NCBI GenBank assembly: GCA_000328365.1
Contig: KB302959.1
Location: forward strand, 69,109-133,108
Source of the DNA: Capitella teleta
Lineage: Eukaryota > Annelida > Polychaeta > Capitellidae
Reading direction: 5' to 3'
Length of the DNA: 64,000 nt
Below the pieces are notes generated by a model. The model did no database searches, had not been told where the DNA came from, and worked only from the letters and a program-made list of their open reading frames with translations. Each line of letters starts with the position of its first letter. Positions within the stretch are counted from its first letter, which is position 1. The translations under genes were made by a program, and so were the position numbers. Below are positions 50,701 to 64,000 of the stretch, piece by piece.

Positions 50701-52005
50701 GGTCCACATTTATCCCCATTGAAACGCTGTGTAATCGTCTTTGTAGGGCTTGGTAACACTTGCCTGGACCTTCGGAAGAATGGGCTGCACTGGCCCAGGA
50801 GAGGATCCGAACTCTCACCCGAAGCGTGCGCCGAAGGTACATGGGCGGTTTTAAGGCAATGAGGGCCACATTCATTATCGATAACAATTTGTATGCATTT
50901 TTTTTCTCAATAAAATGATAATTCCATGTAAAGTGTGTTTTTGAGTTTTGACCCCTACCCCACATTCAACATCCTTGCTGTTTCCACGTGATCGTCAGAT
51001 ATTCCAACTTCCGAATAATTAATCTTGGATGGATACCCAACACACCCACTAATCATATATCCACATTAATTTTAGTTTACACCACTTCAAAAGCTTTTCA
51101 AATCATGTATAGTTTTTTTTGTTGCTCGGTTTCTGTTCACACTATTCAGACCCAATTATTTTAATCAAAATTAGTCAAAATTCAATTGAGAGCAACTTGC
51201 ATTTAGTTTTAAATCGAAATATTAATATGCACAATCCCAATCGTACAACAATCAACCAAGATGTGTCATTGAGAGGTCGATGGCAAGAAATTCGTAGCGA
51301 CAAAAATATAAATAAAAAATATATTAAAACATCATCATGCTGTTCACCAAGACTTACCTGAATGGGCATGCAGAACACACAGGTAAAGAGATCTGACACT
51401 GCGATGTTGGCAATCAACATACTGGTAGCTGACTTATTTTTACCCATGAATCTAGCAGTGACGACGATTATGGTGATGTTTCCTACCGATATAAAACATT
51501 GAAAGCTGATATTATTTGTGGCAGTCCATTATACGCACCACAGATTCCGACACTTGCAAGAATCGCAAAAATTGGAATATACGGCCATCTATACTTCAAT
51601 AGCCTCGGCATTTCACGCTTCATACCAATGATTCGCGACTCATATTTAAAGTCCAATTCTTCCTGTGTCAGTTCACGCTGACAGGAAAGATAGCAGGCAC
51701 ACAACATATCCTCATAAGTATATATCTTTGCTATCCACATACTATAAGAACATCTATCATCAAACAAGTGCCACCCATTAGCTTGAAGGTATCGTATCGG
51801 ATCGGCCAGCATTCGTTCTCGACGAATATAGAACGGATCATCGGTGACAGTCAGGTCAGTTGTGTCTGTCGCCTCAGTGGTGACATGCAGCCCTGCTTGG
51901 TGATGACATCGTAATCAGATTAACAATCAAAAGGTATGAGGGGCTCCTCTCACCTGAGACTCCAACCAAGCAAGCACACGCAGCAAGCAGAGTGAGGAAC
52001 GGCAT
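47702..52005 (-). CDS. Class A (rhodopsin-like) GPCR, probably peptide-type, with a cysteine-bearing ectodomain
   Basis: Nine minus-strand exons, 442 aa in frame: 52005-51954, 51892-51539, 51482-51358, 49939-49803, 49736-49613, 48569-48385, 48334-48277, 48219-48029, 47804-47702. A signal peptide (MPFLTLLAACACLVGVSG) is followed by an ectodomain of about 110 residues with four Cys (RC, LCAC, SC). TM1 is WPYIPIFAILASVGICGNIT, with its GN motif. TM2 includes LIANIAVSDLFTCVFCMP. TM3 has C in TVVCKFVYF and ends GFERF in place of DRY. TM5 is NAVFIFSIPAIILLFLYAKT. The third loop is Ser-rich (SSTESSKKSSDLDD). TM6 has LFLFSWGPFLIHRF and TM7 FSFSSATLNPIMIP, so NPxxY lacks its Tyr. Helix 8 is SKFRKAILRAYGFQ. 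The RKQVMVMLISMLVLFLFSWGP pattern suits peptide receptors; no ligand class can be named. Confidence 0.88.
48785..48885 (+). repeat. Possible tRNA-derived SINE fragment
   Basis: GTCGAGTGGTTAAG at 48790-48803 looks like a tRNA-Ser/Leu-type A box, and GGGATTCGATTTTCC at 48869-48883 like a decayed B box. The spacing is long, no cloverleaf was drawn, and no end was identified. Lies in the GPCR intron between exons 5 and 6. Confidence 0.3.
49131..49468. repeat. Foldback element, arms of about 165 bp
   Basis: The left arm starts CACCATATTGGAATGA and the right arm ends ATTCCAATATGATG. Matching inner blocks include TTAACGATTCACCCAAATAT against ATATTTGGGTTAATCGTTAA, and TAAAAGAAGAAA against TTTCTTCTTTTA around the centre near 49300. 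Arms are imperfect, which suggests an old foldback MITE. It lies in a GPCR intron and has no ORF. Confidence 0.8.
50390..50880 (+). mobile_element. Decayed, internally deleted Tc1-like DNA transposon
   Basis: The 5' part translates to the Tc1 DNA-binding linker (RTVEDRLRTGRPRVTTRRQD, then ILLSHLRDRFHPST). The 3' part (about 50771-50870) gives the C-terminal block EEWAALAQERIRTLTRSVRR. The DDE catalytic core between them is missing and the two parts are in different frames with stops. TIRs not located. It lies in the GPCR intron between exons 3 and 4. Confidence 0.75.
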
Positions 52006-53543
52006 TGTTGTGAGACAGAATATTGTGAGCAGTATATATATGATCTTTTTGAAAGATAATTGTTACACAGAAGCATTACATCCACACAAAAAAAAACAGT
52101 ATCCATGCAATTACGAGGTCACAGTTTTTAATGAAGGTACATGTGTTCTGCAAAAATGTCTGCGAAGTATTACATTTCTTGAGTTTTGGAAGGAGACGAT
52201 GGTGTATAAGGTTCATTGTTGTTACAATTAGTTCACCCAGGCAAAGAATTTCACCCTCAATGTCACCATCTCCGGAAGGCGTGGCATCTTTCAGTCACAA
52301 TGTGGAATTGCAAAGGTATAGTGTACGTAGGCCTACTACGTTCTTTAATATGTGCAAAGTAGTTATATTTATGCCATGCTTGCTTCTGGCTGTATGGCCC
52401 GTGCAGTTCTTGCATTAATTTGTGAATCACCAATTTTTGATGCACATCACATTAATTTCAGCCATTTATTATCAATATGGCAATTTCCACAATAATCCAA
52501 CTTTCCAAATTTCCCCACAAAATGGCTAGAACATCTTTAAATCATAGCAATAATCATAGATCAATTGCTCTAAAGCGTTTTATGCATAAAGCATTTGGCA
52601 ATATTATAATATTATAATTGTAGACCTCAACATCAGTCAGTTCCAAACTAGTGATCTTCATTTCGGGCTTAAAGCCAATCACTACATATGCTTTTATATC
52701 GCACTCAGTTTTCGATCATTGCACTTGTAATAACTAATAACTCACCTGTTTACATGATGTTTTGTTGGATGCCACAAAAGGTTTAACGTGGTCAAATTTG
52801 ACCGGGTTAATTTGGTTCATTTGTCCTCAGCCCTCCGAATGAGAAATGTCTTCCCCAAAATACTCGAGTGGTTGTCAATGGTCAAGCGGGAGTGGCGTTA
52901 ACTGCTGTCGCCATCCTCGCAGCTTGCTCATCATTATATATTTGAATGATTAGGATTTTATTACGTAATCTTTTTTAGAGGTCAGTCTTTTTTTTTAATA
53001 ATGTCAATTGTCAATTGACCTCTCCTGAAGACTGATGGTATCAGCGAGACGTGAAAGATAATGGAACACATGCAGTCACGAACGTCGAAAAATAAAGTCG
53101 AAAAATAAAGTCGAAAAGACTATTGGTCTCAGCTTTATATGTTGCCTCTCATCCTGTGATGACATCGCTGCTGTAGTTCTGCGATGAACTTCTGTCTAAA
53201 GTGCCATGTACGAAAGTTTGCTTCCTAGCTCGACGCGGCAGACCGCGGCAGACCTTGCTTGCAGAGGTTGGCGAGCGGCACGGCTCGTGTCTTAGGCCAG
53301 TGAGGGTAGTTAGGGTGTCATCCGCGGTTATCACTGTGGAAACGTCATTTTAAAAACGTTGGAAAAATGGACGTCCAACTTCATCCCCTCCTTTATTGCA
53401 CTTGTAATTATAGGGCACATTAGTCGGGCTTGGCTATGATATATTAGTGGATGTACATGTATCTCAATACATGAATATAAATGTATTCCTCAAATACATT
53501 TAATCGCATTTATACATCTGAGCGGCGATTTATACTGGTTTTT

Positions 53544-53575
<32 letters not shown>

Positions 53576-54091
53576 TCTTGGTCTATCGAAAATAAAATTC
53601 GCATTCGATCTATTGACAATTAAATCCTCAATTGCCTGATCAAATGGTGCATGTCTCACCTTGATGAGCCATAAGATGAACATGATTCATTTCTTATTTA
53701 TCATTTATTCTTGCGGGAAAGGGGTGGGGGCTGCAAAGAGGCCTATTCGATCGAGCCCACTCACTCCTAACAGGCCCCCTCTTCCTACGCCACTGCATGA
53801 GCGAAATGTGTTTTCTACTTGAGCCCCAAAAGGCAGCGGCAGCTTCCAAATCTGAGGAATCATCCCTTTCGATCGCTGATAGACAACACGAGGCTCAGGT
53901 GAGGTCGGATTAAAAGAATTAAGTCCTTTTGTAACAGGTTAATGAGCGAGTATAGGTACGCTATGATTCTTCATGAATCACAGGTGGTTGGAAAAGGGGC
54001 GACATCTCATTCGCTTACCATAACGTTATCTCGACTCCTTTTTTTCATTCTCACGAATTCCACGTCAACTTTTCCCGAGTCTTTCGCCGAC
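52006..54091. other. Divergent intergenic region
   Basis: Between GPCR (-) and TMEM14 (+). A TATATATA run at about 52032-52041 lies just upstream of the GPCR start and could be its TATA box. Also GTCGAAAAATAAA in tandem near 53085-53115 and a (TTTTG)n run at about 53549-53570. No gene supported. Confidence 0.45.
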
Positions 54092-55232
54092 ATGGACTTT
54101 CTTGGAGCCAGTTACGCTGCGGTAGTTGCTGCTGGAGGCATCATCGGATACGTCAAAGCAGGTCGTGCATCTTGACATGACGCAAGAAAATCGAAATGAA
54201 GCATCTGCCGTGTGCGATATAGCAAAGTGATGGGCGATAATAGAATTACTTTACACTCATTTATTGCATTGACCCTCATCTTATTTGAGTGTAATGCCAA
54301 CAACATTTGTAAATCACTTGCTCGTGATAGTAATTAAATCCTTAACTCTGAATGTTGTGTCAATATTATGACATTATATTATGTAATTGTGTCATTACAC
54401 ATGTTGATTACTAGATTAGGCCTAAGCCTATTAGTACTATTAATAGTATTGATAGTATTAGCCATAGAAATATAAAGGAGTAACTAGAAGTGAACAGCTG
54501 AATGAAAACTCAACATGCTGGTGCTTTATGTTATAAATAGCTTATAATTAAATATAAATAAATATAATTTAAATATAAATAAATCCCCTTAAATTCCAAG
54601 CTACTGCGAATGGGCGCTTTAACATTGCATAGTCATTCTAGTACTTTATGTTACTAGAACTATTTGAATTATTGAATCCTATTGTACCATTAATATGTCG
54701 CATGCATAGCTGCGGCACAAAGGCTAAGAATCATAACGTATGCCATGTATAGCTCACCTAGTAACATTTCATAGTTATAATGGCCTTCCAACATTTTTCT
54801 AAAATTTTCACATGAAATAGATCAAACACTGTGTTCAGGTGTGAGATATGAGGTGTGCTCATAATGACGCTTGTTTCAGGCAGCACCGTTTCCATGGTGA
54901 TGGGTCTGCTGTTTGGCAGTGTCTCTGGATTCGGAGCGTATCAGATGGGCCAGGACCCCAAGAATTACGGCGTTCTCCTCCGTGAGTAGCAGCCTCATTC
55001 ACGTTTTGAACTTTTGATTCGTCACTTTTTCCACCTTCCGCAGTGAGCAGTGGAGTGCTGGCTGGCGTGATGGGATATCGTGCGATCAATTCTGGCAAAT
55101 TCATGCCGGGAGGTCTGGTGGCCACCCTGAGGTTTGCGTTTCATATTTGTATCGGTTATTTAAACAAAAAATTCTGTTTTGTTTTGCAGTCTGCTAATGG
55201 TGCTGAGATTGGCGCCACGTCTGATGAACTGA
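54092..55232 (+). CDS. TMEM14C-like: TMEM14 family small membrane protein
   Basis: Four exons: 54092-54161, 54880-54981, 55044-55131, 55190-55232; phases 1, 1 and 2 all join; 100 aa, the usual family size. TMEM14 proteins are four-helix proteins; mammalian TMEM14C is mitochondrial and needed for heme synthesis (porphyrin import). Sequence blocks: MDFLGASYAAVVAAGGIIGY VKAG (exon 1), MVMGLLFGSVSGFGAYQM with QDPKNYGVLL (exon 2), SSGVLAGVMGYRAINSGKFM then PGGLVATLS (exon 3), and LLMVLRLAPRLMN (exon 4). Gly-rich helices and the KFMPGGL motif are diagnostic. The start is the conserved Met; an upstream in-frame Met at 53942 is unlikely. Confidence 0.95.
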
Positions 55233-55311
55233 CGTCATTTATATAAATGTCATTCCACTTGTAATTTGGAATTTAATCATTTTACATGTATTCATTTTAC
55301 ATTCTTTGCGT

Positions 55312-55317
55312 AATAAA
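55312..55317 (+). terminator. Poly(A) signal of TMEM14
   Basis: AATAAA 80 nt after the stop codon. Confidence 0.65.
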
Positions 55318-55832
55318 TTCAGTTTTGTTGAAATACCAGTCTTGTATCTCTTGGCATGGCTATAGATACATGCTGTTAGATATATTGAGGAGTTACTTTT
55401 GTTTATTAGTAGAAAACCAGAAATTCTTTTCAGCAATGGGACCATGATCCAAATTGATGTTGAAAAGACCAAAATAACGGAAAAACCCAAGGACCCATTG
55501 ATTAGGGACGCATGCAAACTCATGATTGGCGATCACTTTTATTATGCATTTTTGTATCTTATGCAGGAGAGAATTCTATACACAGCAACCGACTCGAAAT
55601 TCATCTTAATATACACAATCGTATTATTTACATAACAAAGTTCTCGAAGTTGAGCATCAAACAACTGAAAACTTAAAACTGAACATATTTTGTGAACCTT
55701 TGGATAAATGCACAAAAGAAAGGAATGTTGATTGTTAATAGAGCACCATATAAGGACGACGTCCCTCGGAATTAATGAGCAGAATTTTTGATTTGTAAAC
55801 AGTCTTTTTTTTTTTTTTTCACTCGGGGGGTT
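55318..55832. other. Convergent spacer TMEM14 / SGK
   Basis: AT-rich. Minus-strand AATAAA at 55538-55543 is a candidate poly(A) signal for the SGK gene. A T-run lies at 55805-55819. A 78-codon plus-strand frame (55399-55635) has no support. Confidence 0.45.
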
Positions 55833-62398
<6,566 letters not shown>

Positions 62399-62442
62399 GA
62401 TGCTCTCCCGATCGCTGGTAGTCCACGACGATGCGCGTGCAT

Positions 62443-62506
62443 CTATATAGCGCTACCAGTTTTAGTTGTAGGCGGGGTGCCGACGGCTGGCCACGCTGTG
62501 ACGTAA
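62443..62506 (-). promoter_or_regulatory. TATA/CRE promoter candidate at the SGK 5' end
   Basis: On the minus strand, TTACGTCA (62506-62499) lies about 50 bp upstream of CTATATAG (62450-62443), which is about 45 bp upstream of the ATG at 62398. This would give a short 5' UTR. Confidence 0.35.
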
Positions 62507-64000
62507 CAGTTTCATTGACCACGGCGAACCAACAGGCAATAGGTTTATACACACGACTCTGTGATGATGAGTGTATTTGAGGTTGAATAGTGGAACAGGG
62601 CTGATGTGCTCAAGCGAAGTGATCCGCTACCACAATGGTTATGCTGCCCACAGCTAGCAGACCGAGGGCGCCTACGTACACGGGTGTTTGCTTTATAATT
62701 GGGGTTACAAAGAGCTAAGCATACAGACACCTGCCTCCATTGTACCTGTTCATCCCGACACGGGCGTCTCTGAATGGTGTCAGGGAGGGGGAGGTGAAAT
62801 GGGAATGTTGCCAAATAGCATGGGATTAATAGTTCTGATTGGTATCATCCGGGTCGATATCTCGTTTATTGACTTATTGAGATGACGTGAAAGCCAGCCA
62901 TCTGTGAATGGGGAATGTCGATGCAATTGATTCGAGGTCACCAATTACGTCACGATTTACATGAATGAATGTGTGAATAGTGTGGGAATTATAATCTATC
63001 GATGTTATTGCTTCTTTGCTTTGGGCAATTTCAAATACGGGACCTTATGTGTGGTTAGCAAACAAGCAAGAACTACCTGTCGTAATTTAATCCAAACGCT
63101 GATATTATTTCATTACCTTAATTGTTATAAGTGTTTAACACCCCCACAAACAACAACGTTCACTACTCCATGGAAATGCACAAGTAATACTTAGTTCGAT
63201 GCCAGTTAATTTATGAGACCCTGGATGAGCCAGGTATTGGTCCACGCGAAGGTTAATTACAGGTTGGTAAGCCTGGTAACAGGTTTCGCACTAATCTTGA
63301 TTCGCCCTTTTTGTACTAACACCTACTAGTATATGAACATTACGTGCTGTCTGTCACTTGCTATAGACATGCGTAAACCCACATGTAAGCCAGTCATAGA
63401 AAATATTCAGCCTTTTTTTTCTGGGAATTTTTTTAGAGCTGGCTCATTGCATGTAGGTTTCTGGCACACGATTACTGCACTCGTTTATCATACGAGGTCC
63501 TCTATATTTTTTTGTCTCTCTATGGAAAACAGTACCGGAAATGCCCGTTGATGCATTTTGCATCCATTTGCGCATATTATTCAATGGCGGTTGTTACTCT
63601 TGCTATGATCGATTCCATAGAGTGCACGCTGCATGTCATGCTCCTAATTCCAAGAGAATCGTGGCAGTGTTTGCTCCGAGCAAACGCCTCCTTCGCTCGG
63701 TGTGACCCAGTTCTATCTGGCCCTGATCTCAATCAGCGTCGGTGAATCTAATTAGCGTTCTAATTAATAAAGACCAATTCCCCTCGACTCCATCGAAGTG
63801 CAACGTGATTCCATCCAAACAATAAACCTCTAATTGTGCCATCATCCGTTGCACGTGTAGCGAAACCCGTGTTACAGCCCCACACAACAGGCTGAACCAC
63901 TATTCTATTAGCACGACCTTAGTGTCTAGGTTCAACAGAAAACTGAAGAGGCTATTTAACATTGAGCAGCTTCAATGGCGATCTGATTTACACTTCCGCG
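62507..64000. other. Right flank, no gene seen
   Basis: No coding exon, RNA gene or repeat was recognised. A missing first exon of the SGK gene could lie here, but I found no PX beta-1-like sequence. Confidence 0.4.

Overview
The window is nuclear DNA of a multicellular animal. Nearly every gene is split by GT-AG introns, many of only 50-300 bp, the standard genetic code is used, and the families are animal ones: PX-domain SGK kinase, class A GPCR, neprilysin (M13) family, TRAPPC5, TMEM14, GPX7/8. Non-coding DNA is AT-rich and holds an L2/CR1-type LINE, Tc1 and pogo/Tigger-type DNA elements, foldback repeats and long homopolymers. An invertebrate fits best; I cannot name the phylum. No virus-like element, CRISPR array, rRNA or convincing tRNA gene was seen.

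Layout. 0-4 kb: two minus-strand genes, an ER-type glutathione peroxidase (GPX7/8-like) and TRAPPC5, followed by a 5'-truncated LINE close to the TRAPPC5 start. 5.6-13.8 kb: a plus-strand iron-regulatory protein/cytosolic aconitase gene of 18 inferred exons, with a Tigger-like MITE in its first intron. 14.3-20.3 kb: a four-finger C2H2 protein (-), an unrecognised 143-aa membrane protein (-), and divergent from it a protein with 14 QT motifs and one C2H2 finger (+). 24.1-27.5 kb: a multi-pass TMEM26/121/236-like protein (+). 27.7-34.3 kb: no gene seen. 34.4-37.7 kb: a secreted M13-family protein (+) whose zinc-binding HExxH is lost. 41.4-46.0 kb: a TTC3-like TPR/coiled-coil protein (-). 46.6-47.1 kb: a Rho-type GTPase retropseudogene. 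47.7-52.0 kb: a class A GPCR (-) with three repeats in its introns. 54.1-55.2 kb: TMEM14 (+). 55.8-62.4 kb: SGK3-like PX kinase (-) with two candidate promoters.

Gene models were assembled by eye from conserved protein families, splice signals and reading-phase continuity. Each multi-exon model listed joins in frame, except that the 5' exon of the zinc-finger gene was not found and the first exons of the IRP and SGK genes are inferred. The genes are mostly housekeeping or signalling genes with no evident shared pathway.

The most notable feature is the IRP gene. It keeps the three cysteines that ligate the aconitase [4Fe-4S] cluster, as in vertebrate IRP1, but also has a separate 59-codon exon resembling the cysteine-rich insert specific to vertebrate IRP2. 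That exon is phase-symmetric (2-2), so inclusion or skipping both stay in frame (960 or 901 aa). One gene could therefore make both an IRP2-like and an IRP1-like protein.
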